Shown here in pieces: positions 9,655 to 18,579 of a DNA stretch of 37,500 nt (position 1 is its first letter; the number at the start of each line of letters is the position of its first letter). Source of the stretch: Prorocentrum cordatum (lineage: Eukaryota > Sar > Dinophyceae > Prorocentrales > Prorocentraceae). Under the pieces are notes generated by a model. That model did not search any database. It was not told where the DNA came from and saw only the letters and a list, made by a program, of their open reading frames with translations. A program made the position numbers and the translations under genes. The stretch is taken from positions 252,501 through 290,000 of the forward strand of contig CAUYUJ010021171.1 in the NCBI GenBank assembly GCA_963575745.1, read 5' to 3'.

Positions 9655-10560
9655 CCCCCACCCAGGAAATCCAGCCCTCGAAATCTGGAGGTGGCACGGG
9701 TCTGCGTGCTAGATGCCACCTCGTGGAGGACGGTGCGATAGGAGCCCCCTGACCCCTGGCCTCGGGCAGGGGCCTTCTGCGCATTGGGTTCCAACGTGGG
9801 TGTGTCACTACGGACGGGGTCACGAAGCAAACGTTGAAACACAGATTCAACCCATCTGTGCATGCGCGGTCTGGCGAAAACGGGCGGCATCAACACGACG
9901 CAAAAGAGCGTCGTGCACTCGAGCGTTTGGCCTGGACGCGCGCCGCGCGCGACGACCCTGATGGCCTTGTTCTGCAGCCGTCACTTCTGTCTACAGTGTT
10001 GCGCGGGCGCGCAGAACGCCGCCCAGATGAGTGTCAGCTGGCGCCCGCCCAACCCTCATGCACCATCACCCTCCTCCTTCCCCTACCCCCCCCCTTCGCC
10101 TCATCCTCCTCGTGCCCATCCGATCCACCCTCTCCTTATCATGCCCCTCCTCCTCCTCCTCGTGATTATCATGCCCCCTTCTGTCAGTGCAGGGCGGTCC
10201 TCGTCGCCCCCCTCCGCCCGACGCGCCCCCTCCCATCTGCGCCCGCCATCCCTTTTCCCCCACGGCCATGCGCAATCCATCCCGCCTCTTTCTGCCCTCT
10301 CCGTTTTCCTCGTCCCGGTGATGCTGGCGCCGATGCTGCAGTTCCTACTAGGCCCATTGGCTCACCTGACCTCTCCTCCCTTCCATTCCCCAGCCCCGTC
10401 GCCACCCCTTCTCTCGCACCCGTTCCCTCCCATTGCGCACCATTTTCAGGCACCCCCGCCTTTCGCCATCCTTAACCAAGGCCCCCTTCCGCGACCAGCA
10501 GGGAGACCTGCGGAAACTCCCACCCAGGCAAAACTGTGGCGAGTAGCGCGCAGCGCGTGC
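9655..10560. other. No gene recognised; pyrimidine-rich 10.06-10.48 kb
   Basis: The central part is rich in C and CT on the plus strand (Pro/Ser frames) without a regular unit. No known protein motif is visible in the frames here, including the 280-codon plus frame at 9862-10704. Confidence 0.35.
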
Positions 10561-10698
10561 ACAGTTGGACACACACACACACAAATTGTGTATTTCGCAC
10601 GCGGGGAACGCCCCTCCGTGGACAAGCCGAGAGAAACGCGAAAGTCCCCGCCCAGTCACCACAACCGCGAGGAGCACACTCCTATTACACAGATGGGG

Positions 10699-10816
10699 AC
10701 ATAATCTGTGTACACAGATCACACCACGATCTGGGTAAACGGTGCCCACACGCGCAAGTATACAGTTGAAAATACGACCTATGTACACAGATCACACCCT
10801 GACCTGTGTATGTCGG
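10699..10816 (+). repeat. Two-copy direct repeat, about 80-bp spacing
   Basis: TGTACACAGATCACACCACGATCTGGGTAAACGG (from about 10707) recurs as TGTACACAGATCACACCCTGACCTGTGTATGTCGG (from about 10783). TGTACACAGATCACACC is identical in both. A looser TTACACAGATGGGGACATAATC precedes the first copy. Confidence 0.65.
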
Positions 10817-10902
10817 AAAAATAAAAGCTCGCCGCCTCGAAGGTACCCCTACTTCGCCAAACCAGAACCGCAGTCTACGCCCCCAGCTAGGGGGGAGTGC
10901 GA

Positions 10903-10975
10903 ATACACACTTCCCTGGCTCAGGGCGGCCCAGGAGGACTGCAAATACACTCATACGTGGCCCAGGGCAACCACC
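10903..10975 (+). repeat. Two-copy direct repeat, about 42-bp period
   Basis: GCGAATACACACTTCCCTGG with CTCAGGGCGGCC is followed by GCAAATACACTCATACGTGG with CCCAGGGCAACC. Both are partly conserved tandem units. Confidence 0.5.
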
Positions 10976-10984
10976 GTGGAACGC

Positions 10985-11085
10985 GCCGCGAATGATGCCC
11001 ACAACGGCCCCAAAACTGTCCAAGAGGGCCCCGAAGGACGCCGAAGGACCCCCCAAGAAGGCCCGACACCAGTCCGACAACATAA
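10985..11085 (-). repeat. Short 'GCCCAAGAGGCC' minisatellite patch
   Basis: CCCCAAAACTGTCCAAGAGGGCC and CCCCCCAAGAAGGCCC match the units at 5.4 and 26.1 kb. On the minus strand this reads as the same Gly-Pro-Ser-Trp and Leu-Gly-Pro-Leu-Trp-Ala type peptide. Confidence 0.5.
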
Positions 11086-11521
11086 CAAATAACACATGTC
11101 CCGGACGACTGAACATAGCTCGAAGCATCGCCGTTCGGACCGCTGCGCCGACACGGTGGCGGACCTTGCCGCAGGCGCCAAAAGCTTTACATGTTACCGC
11201 TACGTCTGTGTTTTGGGGCCGGTGCCGCCCGCGCTTGGGATGCGCCCCGAACGTTTGCATTGGCCACGCCCTCTACTTGGCCGGTTCGCCGGGCGTGCGG
11301 ATATCGAACGGGTAATGTATTGCGAACGCGGGCGCGCGGCCCCATCACTTGCCCTTCTTGGAGCATGGAGGGAGGACAAGGTGATGTGTCTCCTTCTACT
11401 CTTCTCTGGACGACGCGCAGCCAGATCGGGCACGCATGGGAGGCGAGGCGGGCGCTCCCTTGGCGCAGCTGCGCTGGGGGTGGACCGCAGCGCTGGGCGG
11501 CCAACTCTGCGGCGGGCGGCC

Positions 11522-11551
11522 GACACACACACACACACACACACACACACC
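11522..11551 (+). repeat. (AC)n microsatellite
   Basis: About 15 uninterrupted AC dinucleotides. Confidence 0.9.
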
Positions 11552-11639
11552 CGGCCAGCATTTCCTGCTGGTCGTCCCCGCACGCCTCTGGTCCCCCTAT
11601 GGTGCCCCTGGTGGCGCCTGTGCTGCCCCCACCGCAAAG

Positions 11640-11939
11640 CTCTTCTCAGTCGACGTGCGTCAAATCAAGGCTAGCATCCTGGATAGGCCTCAGGACCCAG
11701 AGCTTGGCCTCCTCGAAGAGATGCTCAGCTTCTTTTGGTTAGCATGTGAGAATGGATGCAGCTGTGGATTCGGCAGCACCTTCCGAATATCACAAGAGCA
11801 TGGCGTTTTGCCGAAGAACCTGCATGTCTACAGCTCCCGCACCTCGTCGAAGTTGGCCATGATCGCCGCCCGCAGAATCATCACTCCTCACTGGACCGAC
11901 CCCGAACTGCCCCTGCCCCTTGCCGGAGACTCCGCGTGA
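11640..11939 (+). CDS. Possible exon or gene remnant, unrecognised
   Basis: I do not recognise this frame. From about 11640 to the stop at 11937-11939 it is of normal amino-acid complexity, unlike the repeat-derived frames around it, with segments such as EMLSFFWLACENGCSCGF and KNLHVYSSRTSSKLAMIAAR. Upstream the same frame runs back through the (AC)n repeat, so the true start is not visible. It has no domain, signal peptide or membrane segment. It could be a fragment of a host exon, a retroposed gene piece or a chance frame; only its composition supports coding. Confidence 0.15.
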   Translation, partial: LFSVDVRQIKASILDRPQDPELGLLEEMLSFFWLACENGCSCGFGSTFRISQEHGVLPKNLHVYSSRTSSKLAMIAARRIITPHWTDPELPLPLAGDSA

Positions 11940-12078
11940 CAGCGAGTGCGCCAGTCGGTGGCGCTGACAGGAGGCCCGTCGAAGCCAAAAAACAGCGCCT
12001 GGGAGAAGGCCCGCTGGCGGGCGCGAGGGCTCTCCCCTAGACCGGCTGAGACACTGGACAATGAGGAGGGAGGGGGAG

Positions 12079-12313
12079 GTCCTCCTCCTCTTCCTCCTCC
12101 CCCTCCTCCCCCCCTCCTCCCCCTCCTCCCCCTTCTCCTCCTCCTCCTCCTCCTCCTTCTCCTCCTCCTCTTCTTCCTCCTCCTGCTCCTGCTCCTCCTG
12201 CTCCTGCTCCTCCTGCTCCTGCTCCTCCTCTCTTCCTCCTGGTCCTCCTCCTCCTCCTCCTCCTCCTCCTCCTCCTCCTCCTCCTCCTCCTCCTCCTCCT
12301 CCTCCTCCTCCCC
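12079..12313 (+). repeat. (CTC)n array with CTG interruptions
   Basis: About 235 bp of CTC repeats, including a regular TGCTCCTGCTCC sub-block at about 12183-12225. The long Ser/Leu/Pro and Glu/Gly frames across 11.8-12.97 kb are products of this array and the GC-rich segment after it. Confidence 0.95.
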
Positions 12314-12319
12314 CTGCCA

Positions 12320-12780
12320 CGGCCCCGGGGCCCCCGAGTCCGAGGGGGGCTCCGGGGCAGCCCGTGCGCCCGACGGGCCGCCCGCGCGCCCACGCGCCCA
12401 GCCCCGCGGCTACGCCGCCGCTGGGCAGGGGCCGGGGCCGCCGCCGCAGCCGCCGACGCCTCTCCTTCCGCTTCCGCCGCCCCATTCCCGCCGCGCCCGC
12501 CGGGGTTCCGCAACCGCCGCCGCCGCCGCCTCCTCCTTCCGCCACCCGCCGCTCTTCCCCCGCCGCCGCCAAGGTTCCGCCCCCACCTCGGGGCGCCGGC
12601 GCCGCCGCCGCTCCTGGCAGGCCTCGCTCCCTCCACCTCCTCCACCTCCACCTCCTCCGCCTCCTTTTCCTCCTCACCTCGCCTCAGCCGCTCAGCCTGT
12701 CCGCCCCCGCCGCGCCCGCCCCGCCCGCCGCCGCCGCCGCCGTCCTCGCCTCTCTCTCACCGCCGCCTCCCCCGCCTCTT
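12320..12780. other. Very GC-rich CCG-type low-complexity DNA
   Basis: Dominated by CCG, GCC and CTC triplets without a clean unit. Frames encode Pro/Arg/Ala. It lies directly 3' of the non-LTR fragment on the minus strand and may be that element's untranslated end; no poly(A) or unit tail is visible. Confidence 0.4.
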
Positions 12781-12859
12781 TAGGCCTCAGCGCAAGCCCG
12801 CCGCCTGGCGCAACTGCGCAGCCGACCGCTGCGTACGCGCGCGACTGCTCCGGCTGCTG

Positions 12860-13557
12860 CTCCTCCTCCGGCAGCTCGCGCACGTGGCTGACCAGCCACT
12901 GGCGCGCTTCTGCGCCGAGCCGCCCCGCGGAATCCACGGCGAAAGCGGTCAGCCGTTCGCCGGGATAGCGGTCGTGCTTCTCTCGTTCTGCACGGCGAAA
13001 AGCCTCTCCAGGCTTCCGGGCGGCGACGCGCACGGCGGGCGCGGCTCCCGCCGCGGGGTGGCGCACGGTGACGTCCACCCACCTCCGGCCATCAACGTCC
13101 TCGTACTGGACATCGAGGATCGCCCGCTCGGAAACGGCGGGGGCGGCGCCCTCGGCCGCGCGCCGCGGCCAGAAACGGTCCCAGGTGGGCACGCGCTGTT
13201 CGTGCAGTGGGCGGTCGAGAGCCCACCGCGCCACCAGCGCGCCCACCGCCTTGGCCAATCCGCCGTGGCGCCGCACGTTGCCTCCCCCGTGCTGGCAGGT
13301 GGCCACGTGGTAGCCATTTTGGTCGAGGGGCCCCCGGCAGCGGACCCCGGCGCCCGACTCGTTGCAGCACGTCGCAGAGGCCCGTGAGAGCTCGGCACTG
13401 GAGCACTCTAGCCGCGGCAGCAAAAGGTGGCAGCGGGTCCCTGTGGCCCACTCCACGTCTTCCAGCGCACACGCAGCCTCGAGTCCGTGGGGTACTGCAA
13501 GTACGCCCCGACCCCGGCCCGCCAGCGGACTGAAGGACAGCCTCATTGCGTAGGCAC
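12860..13557 (-). pseudogene. Non-LTR retrotransposon C-terminal fragment (Cys/His cluster plus endonuclease-like region)
   Basis: On the minus strand a 5'-truncated polyprotein tail is visible. About 13360-13295 encodes a Cys/His cluster, GVRCRGPLDQNGYHVATC, of the kind found before the restriction-like endonuclease in R2-like and many protist LINEs. It is followed by RRHGGLAKAVGALVARW, then about 13125-13060 AILDVQYEDVDGRRWVDVTV, a pair of Asp-containing strands typical of a PD-(D/E)xK-like core. After that come REKHDRYPG and LTAFAVDSAGRLGAEARQWL. No reverse transcriptase is present upstream. The frame stays open to 13924 but becomes repeat-derived. I infer a dead 3' fragment of a LINE; the endonuclease assignment is by pattern only. 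Confidence 0.55.
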
Positions 13558-13800
13558 ACTCGCTGCCGGGAGGCAGCCAGGGTCGTCTTGTGCACCGTCG
13601 CAGCCCTCTTCTGCCTCGTCGGCCAGCCAAGCGCCGCGGCGAGCGGGGCGGCGGAGGAAGGCTCCGCGCCCTGGCGCGCCAGTTCTGCGCGCGCCTCCGC
13701 CAGCGTCGCCGCGTCCCGGGGGAGGGTCTCCAGCGCGCCCGCGAGCGAAGCAGTGCCCAGGTCGCGGCGCACCTCGTCAGCAGCGTGCGTCCAGGCGGCC
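13557..13800 (-). pseudogene. Upstream part of the LINE fragment, shifted frame
   Basis: In another minus frame the segment before the endonuclease-like tail has normal protein complexity: about 13800-13730 gives AAWTHAADEVRRDLGTASLAGALETL, followed by EARAELARQGAEP and LGWPTRQKRAATVHK. It probably continues the same polyprotein, the inter-domain region between RT and endonuclease, with a frameshift near 13560. No catalytic motif is present. Confidence 0.35.
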
Positions 13801-13819
13801 CAAAAGGCCGCAGCGCGCC

Positions 13820-13912
13820 TCCCCCTCCTCCCTCCTCCCCCCCCTCCCCCTCCCCCTCCTCCCCCTCCTCCCCCTCCTCCCCTGGAGGGGGAGGGGGGAG
13901 GCGGTTGGGAGG
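13820..13912. repeat. CTC array with small palindrome
   Basis: A C/T-rich array (13825-13880) turns at CTCCCCTGGAGGGGGAG into a G-rich stretch ending GGAGGCGG, giving a local inverted repeat at the junction. Confidence 0.7.
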
Positions 13913-14097
13913 GGGGCGACCCACCCTTGCGGGTCCTCCTCTTCCAGGTGCTCCTTGCCGCGCTCACGCCAACGGCCCTTCTCCTTGTCGTAGTACATGC
14001 TGCTGGCCGCCCCCAGGTTCGCCCTGACGGACAAGGACGATCGTGCAAGAACTGCAAGGAAATGAAGGCAGATGACGGGGAGGAGTATGAGGCAGGA

Positions 14098-14250
14098 TGA
14101 GGAAGGGAGGGAGGGAAGGAGGGAGGGAGGGGGGCGAGGAGGGAGGGAGGGGGGAGAGCAGGAGAACGGAGGAAAGAAGGGAGACGCGATGACGGTGCGA
14201 GGGGAGACGGGAGGACGAGGAAGGAAGGAAGGAGGAGAAAAGACGGGGAG
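14098..14250 (+). repeat. (GGGA)n-like purine tract
   Basis: GGAAGGGAGGGAGGG-type tetranucleotide repeats, purine-rich on the plus strand, with two interruptions. Confidence 0.85.
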
Positions 14251-14259
14251 GAACAGCTG

Positions 14260-14640
14260 GGATGGGGTACGGCCAAACCTAGGAAGTAATAACTTCAAGA
14301 ACACGAGACCCTCCGCAGGCCAAACTGAAGAACCTTCAAGGGCCCCCCACGCACAGGATGCACAAGATAATCCCAACAAGCGCAGAGAACATCAGAGCAC
14401 CCTCCCCGAAGCGACCTGGATCTTGTATCTCGGCCCGACCTCGGGGAGGAGGCGAACGCGGGTGGGGGGGAAGTGAAAAGGTGCGGGTCTTCTCAGAAGG
14501 CTCGGAAGTCCCCTGGAATTCTGAAAAGTTTGATCAGCCTTGCCAGAAGGCACAGGAAATCTCTCAGAAGGCGCGATGACTTCCAAGAAGTGCCGCCGCC
14601 CTCTGAGGGCTTCTCCTTCTCAATTCCCCCCCTCGCTCGC
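14260..14640. other. No gene recognised; AGAAGGC motif repeats
   Basis: TCTCAGAAGGC occurs at about 14490 and again at about 14562, with CCAGAAGGCAC between them, so loose short repeats are present. No coding signature is seen. Confidence 0.35.
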
Positions 14641-14647
14641 CGTCGAG

Positions 14648-14880
14648 CAGGGAGGAGGGAGAGAAGGCGACAGGAGGGGGAGGGAGGGAGGAGGGAGGGC
14701 GGGGGAGAGGGACGAAGAGGAGGAGGAGGAGGCAAAGGAGGAGGAGGAGGAGGAGGAGGAAAGGGAGGAGGGGGAGGGGAGAAGAGGCGGAGGTAGGAGG
14801 AGGAGGAGGAGGAGGAGGAGGAGGCGGATGAGGAGGAGGAGGAGGAGGAGGAGGAGGGGGAGGATGGGGGAGGAGGGAGG
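14648..14880 (+). repeat. (GGA)n arm of an inverted pair
   Basis: About 233 bp of GGA/GGGA repeats. The complementary CTC array follows at 15011-15265 on the same strand, so the two arms can pair. Confidence 0.9.
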
Positions 14881-14951
14881 ACGGCGGGGAGGCTGGCAGC
14901 GCGATTCCCCGAGCTGGGTGGGCCCCGAGAGGCTCCGCCACGCCCGCCAGT

Positions 14952-14976
14952 CGTGCGGCGGGGGCCCCGCCGCACG
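14952..14976. repeat. Perfect 12-bp GC palindrome
   Basis: CGTGCGGCGGGG (14952-14963) and its reverse complement (14965-14976) are separated by a single G. It sits in the middle of the spacer between the GGA and CTC arrays. Confidence 0.8.
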
Positions 14977-15010
14977 GGCCGCCCGGGGTGCCCGGCCCAG
15001 GGCTCCGGGC

Positions 15011-15265
15011 CCCTCCTGTTCCTCCTCCTCCTCCTCCTCCTACTACTCCTCCTCCTCCTCCTCCTCCTCCTCCCCCTCCTCCTCCTCCTCCCCCTGCTCC
15101 TCCTCCTCCTCCCCCTGCTCCTCCTCCTCCTCCTCCTCCTCCTCCTCCTCTTCCTCCTCCTCCTCCTCCTCCTTATCCTCCTCCTCCTCCTCCTCGTCCT
15201 CCTCCTCCTCCTCCTCCTGCTCCTCCTCGTCCTCCTCCTCGTCCTCGTCGTGCTCCTCGTCGTGC
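15011..15265 (+). repeat. (CTC)n arm of an inverted pair
   Basis: About 255 bp of CTC repeats ending in TCGTCG and TGC interruptions. All three plus frames are open (Ser, Leu or Pro), which explains the long overlapping frames; none is a gene. Confidence 0.9.
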
Positions 15266-15344
15266 TGCGACGACGGCGGCTGCGGCGGCAACACGGGGGT
15301 GAGTCGGGTCGAGACGCCTCGGTGCTTTTTGGCGGCGCGCAGGG

Positions 15345-15535
15345 AGGGGGGTACAGTCGGCCCGCACAGCAAGGATGTGCGATGAGGATGCAAGGGCCTC
15401 AGGGCCTCCGACGCCAATGTCGAAGCTTCTCGAGCGGGCGCGGCCAACGAAAGTGGCCAAAGATGGGCCGAGGAGCAGGGATGCAAGGGTACCCTTGGGA
15501 AGGTTGCCCATCCTTACTGTGCGGGTTGACTGTGG
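15345..15535 (+). repeat. Dispersed repeat, copy 1
   Basis: Contains CAAGGATGTGCGATGAGGATGCAAGGGCC, TTCTCGAGCGGGCGCGGCCAACGAAAGTGGCCAAAGATGGGCCGAGGAG and GATGCAAGGGTACCCTTGGGAAGGTTG. The middle part recurs at about 25,655-25,735, and the last part at about 27,012-27,065. Confidence 0.6.
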
Positions 15536-15567
15536 GGGGAGGGGGGCAAGCTTCTTGGAAGGAGGCT

Positions 15568-15625
15568 GCTTCTTAGAAGGCGCCGGCCTTACATCTACAG
15601 ACAAGGCCCGCGCCTTCTAAGAAGC
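15568..15625. repeat. Strong hairpin, 23-bp stem with one mismatch
   Basis: The left arm 15568-15590 (GCTTCTTAGAAGGCGCCGGC plus CTT) pairs with 15603-15625 across a 12-nt loop with only one mismatch. Weaker complementarity continues outward: CTTCTTGGAAGGAG upstream against TGCTTCTAAGAAGACTTCC downstream. A structured RNA or a foldback element are possible readings. Confidence 0.7.
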
Positions 15626-15649
15626 AGGGGTGCTTCTAAGAAGACTTCC

Positions 15650-16370
15650 CCCTCCCCCTCCCCCCCTCTGCGCGTGGCCGAACTCTTGTGGACCAGCTTT
15701 ACTCCTCTTCCGTTCCCCCCGGTTCCCTCTCACGCGACCCCCCGTGCGGGCCGCCTCCCAGCCGGCCAGCAGGGGGGCCCGGCCCCGTGGATGGCTCCCC
15801 GCGGGGCACCCAGGGCCTGCCTGGTGCCAGGGCGGCCCAGCTTGCCTGCAGGACAGCACAGTCAGATTCAGCCACGAGACGTTGACAAACTGGGGGGGTG
15901 CGCGGCAGACACCCAGCCATCACCAAGCACCACCCAGCCGTCGCCTTTGGGACCATCTGGGTGGATTTGGAGAATATCGGGGGCAACCCTCAGGCAACTG
16001 AGGCTTGCTTCGCCCACCTGCGGGTCCATTTTGGCCCAGGCAGGCCCGCTCGAAGCCCGCATTTGCAATATGTGTGCCAACTTGAGGCCACCATTGATCA
16101 ATCCCTGCTGCCCCCGTGATGCCCTTCAACGGCCTTTTGCTGCTGCGCGCACGTTCCTTTTCCGTGTCCTGCGACTGATGCGCTCTTGCTCGAAGGCTGC
16201 TTCCTGCTTCTCAGGCCACCCCCCCCCTCTGGAGCAGCGCGTGGCGAGTAGCCCTCCTTCGCGCTCGCCATCGCCACCCGCGCAGTCACGAGGACTGCCT
16301 CTTCTTCGTTGCGACCGGACTTCGCGCGTGCCCCCTCTTCGTTACCAAGGGTTCGACACCCATGTAACTG
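15650..16370. other. No gene recognised
   Basis: GC-rich DNA. The long plus frame 15674-16450 and the minus frames opposite it have no recognisable motif. No repeat with another part of the window was found. Confidence 0.35.
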
Positions 16371-16382
16371 GCGGAGGGACAA

Positions 16383-16440
16383 CACCTATGGAACTGGCGG
16401 AGAGACACGCTGAGCCAAAAGCTCCCGACCACATGATCGG
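16383..16440 (-). repeat. Dispersed repeat with GGCTCAGCGTGTC core, copy 1
   Basis: GAGACACGCTGAGCCAAAAG followed by CTCCCGACCACATG recurs at 18,388-18,430 as GACGACACGCTGAGCCAAAG followed by CACCCGACCACATG. On the minus strand the core is TTTTGGCTCAGCGTGTC. Confidence 0.55.
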
Positions 16441-16444
16441 GGGT

Positions 16445-17400
16445 TGCTAAAGGTGCCCCTGGTTCGTTCCACGCTGGACCCCCTGAGGCCTTCTTCGGTC
16501 TCCTGAGGGGTGCTCTGGAGGCCGCGATGGCCTCCTTGGAAATCCTGGGAGCACCTTGGGCCAGGGGCACTTCTCGGCGGTGGACGAACCTCCCTTTAGT
16601 AAACCTCCCCTTAATGGAAACGGCCTAAGACCGAAACCGACGGGCCTGGACCCGAAAAAAATGACGGCCGCGACGCCCTCTCGCGAACAGAAAACGGCCA
16701 ATTCGCTAACCGACGTGTCAGGCTAGGAGGCCCACCAACCTCCGAACTTCCAGCAACACCCCACCTGAGCCCGCCCAAGCGCCCCCGGCATCCCTCGCTC
16801 GTGCCGCCCCCCCCCGGCGAGGCCCTGCCGCTGGGGGGGCCAAGGGTTGCCGCGGCCCTCGCGCGCGCCGTGCTCGGGCGCGCGCGGAAGGTTGACCGCC
16901 ACGGAGAGGGCACCTCCACTTCCTCCTGCCCCTCGTTCCTCCTCCCCCTCCTCCTGAAACTACCCTGAAATTGCACGCCTGGGGATAAGAAAGTTCGGGG
17001 TCCAGGGGGGATAATAAACAATTTCCTCACAGGAGGACGGTGATGGTGAGTATGAAGGCGTAGGGAAGTATACAGTTCAATACGCAGAAGCGGGCCCCCC
17101 AAAGCTGGGCCGCAGGACAGAGCAAATAAAAACCGCTCCGGGTCTCCTGGTGGCCTTGGGCTGGTCATCGTCGCCTCCCTTCCGCTTGAAGAGCCGGAAC
17201 ATCGCGACGGAAACCTGTCACGCCGTGCTTGCCCAGGCGTCTCGTCGTGTCCCTCCCCCTCCTGTTCCTCATCCCTGTCCTCTTCCTCCGACCCTCTTCA
17301 TTGTGGACAGCCCCCCCTGTCGCACCACCAGATGTGTCGGTAGGCAAGGCGGAACGTTGCGCTTCGCTCGGGTCTTCCTTGCAGTTGACTGCGATGCAGC
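16445..17400. other. No gene recognised
   Basis: Mixed DNA with a CT-rich patch at about 16,920-16,960. Minus frames at 17168-16611 and neighbours carry no known motif. Confidence 0.3.
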
Positions 17401-17404
17401 TACG

Positions 17405-17720
17405 GAAGCTCCAATACCTGCACGGATGGAGGGCCAGTCGTTTTCAAAATGTGGGTCTGGCCTGAGCGCCGCGCACATTCGTCTTTACGACAGCCGCAAC
17501 TTACAAAACGCGGCTCTCGCTTGCGACGTTGGCGAATCCTGTCCCGAAGTTCTGAGTGGTGAAAGAATTGCGTACGCGGGTGGAGGGTGGCTCGTGTTCA
17601 AAGTCGTGCTCTTGCCAACGACCTCCACCGATATGGACGACACTGGCTCTCAGATCGGGAAACACGTGCGCGGATGGAGGGCAGGTCCTTGTCAGAACGG
17701 TGCCATCGCTAGAAGATTCA
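17405..17720 (+). repeat. About 82-bp degenerate tandem repeat, locus 2
   Basis: GCACGGATGGAGGGCCAGTCGTTTTCAAAATGTGGG (about 17420), a weaker ACGACAGCCGCAACTTACAAAACGCGG (about 17488), GCGGGTGGAGGGTGGCTCGTGTTCAAAGTCG (about 17576) and GCGCGGATGGAGGGCAGGTCCTTGTCAGAACGG (about 17668) are spaced roughly 70-95 bp apart. They match the minus-strand units at 9.09-9.30 kb. Confidence 0.55.
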
Positions 17721-17724
17721 CTCA

Positions 17725-18380
17725 CATGTGGCATCCTACAGGAGGAGCTCGACCATAGGAAGCCTTGCACAAGAAACCCAACCCTGAGACCCCAGGACGT
17801 CCACTGATTTTTGGTGTGGGGACGTCACGCTTTCCATAGCAAGACCATCGAAACCCAGGGCACCTTGGAGGCAAGCAAGGTGCTTCTTGGCATAGGGGTT
17901 CCACCGTGCCTCTTTGCGTGCCGTCTGCCTGGAAAAACGGGGCGGGGGGGGGGCTCCGTGTTCACCACGGCGTCTCGCCCGAGTGCCAGGCCCACCGCGC
18001 GCTCATCTCTCCCAGTGGGCTCCCCGCACTGGAGATGCGGGCCAAGAATAATGTACACCACCACCACCTCCACTCCTCCTCCCTCCTCCACCCCCTCCAC
18101 CCTCCTCCACCCTCCTCTCTCCTGGGGAAGGGAGGGGGTGAGGAAGGTGATGGTGGTGCATACTCTTGGGCGCCGTAGGAAAGGACGACTTTGCACGGGG
18201 ACTTACGGTCAGCTTTTGCATAGCGTGTCGCGGCGGCGGCCCCGACGACCCGCTGGGCCGTGCGAGCGGATAGCGTGTCCCTCCGCTCCGCTCCGCTCCG
18301 CGGGGCGTAAGGCTCGGAAGAGCTCGGGACGTTGACGCTGAGGGGCCAAGAAATGGATCGCAAATCGCACCGAAGCGTGA
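17725..18380. other. No gene recognised; CAC/CTC patch
   Basis: A CACCACCACC/CTCCTCC patch at about 18,057-18,122 and a CTCCG run at about 18,280-18,303 are the only repeats. No coding signature is seen. Confidence 0.35.
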
Positions 18381-18387
18381 TGGGCCA

Positions 18388-18430
18388 GAACCGGCGGGAC
18401 GACACGCTGAGCCAAAGCACCCGACCACAT
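18388..18430 (-). repeat. Dispersed repeat with GGCTCAGCGTGTC core, copy 2
   Basis: Second copy of the 16,383-16,440 sequence. The identical block is ACACGCTGAGCCAAA, followed by CCCGACCACATG in both. Confidence 0.55.
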
Positions 18431-18526
18431 GGGACAGGACGTTGAACGGGAGGGTGGATTGGAGCATGGTTGATGCGTCCTGGGTTTTCTCTGGTCCTAC
18501 TCCTCCTCGTCCCCCCCCTTGTTTTT

Positions 18527-18533
18527 GTCTCTG

Positions 18534-18565
<32 letters not shown>

Positions 18566-18577
18566 TCTCTCTCTCCC
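18527..18577 (+). repeat. (TC)n microsatellite
   Basis: TCTGTCTCTCTCTC-type dinucleotide array of about 50 bp with two TGTC interruptions. Confidence 0.9.
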
Positions 18578-18579
18578 TC

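Noticed and set aside
13305-13326. GTAGCCATTTTGG plus TCGAG, similar to the dinoflagellate spliced leader CCGTAGCCATTTTGGCTCAAG
   Set aside because: It lies within the conserved Cys/His coding stretch of the LINE fragment on the opposite strand (DQNGYHVA), which explains the sequence, and the match needs a gap at the end.
16340-16375. GGTTCGACACC, resembling a tRNA B box
   Set aside because: No A box or acceptor stem pairing at the right distance; a cloverleaf cannot be drawn.
17150-17758. 202-codon plus frame without stops
   Set aside because: It spans the degenerate 82-bp repeat array and shows no domain or sensible composition.
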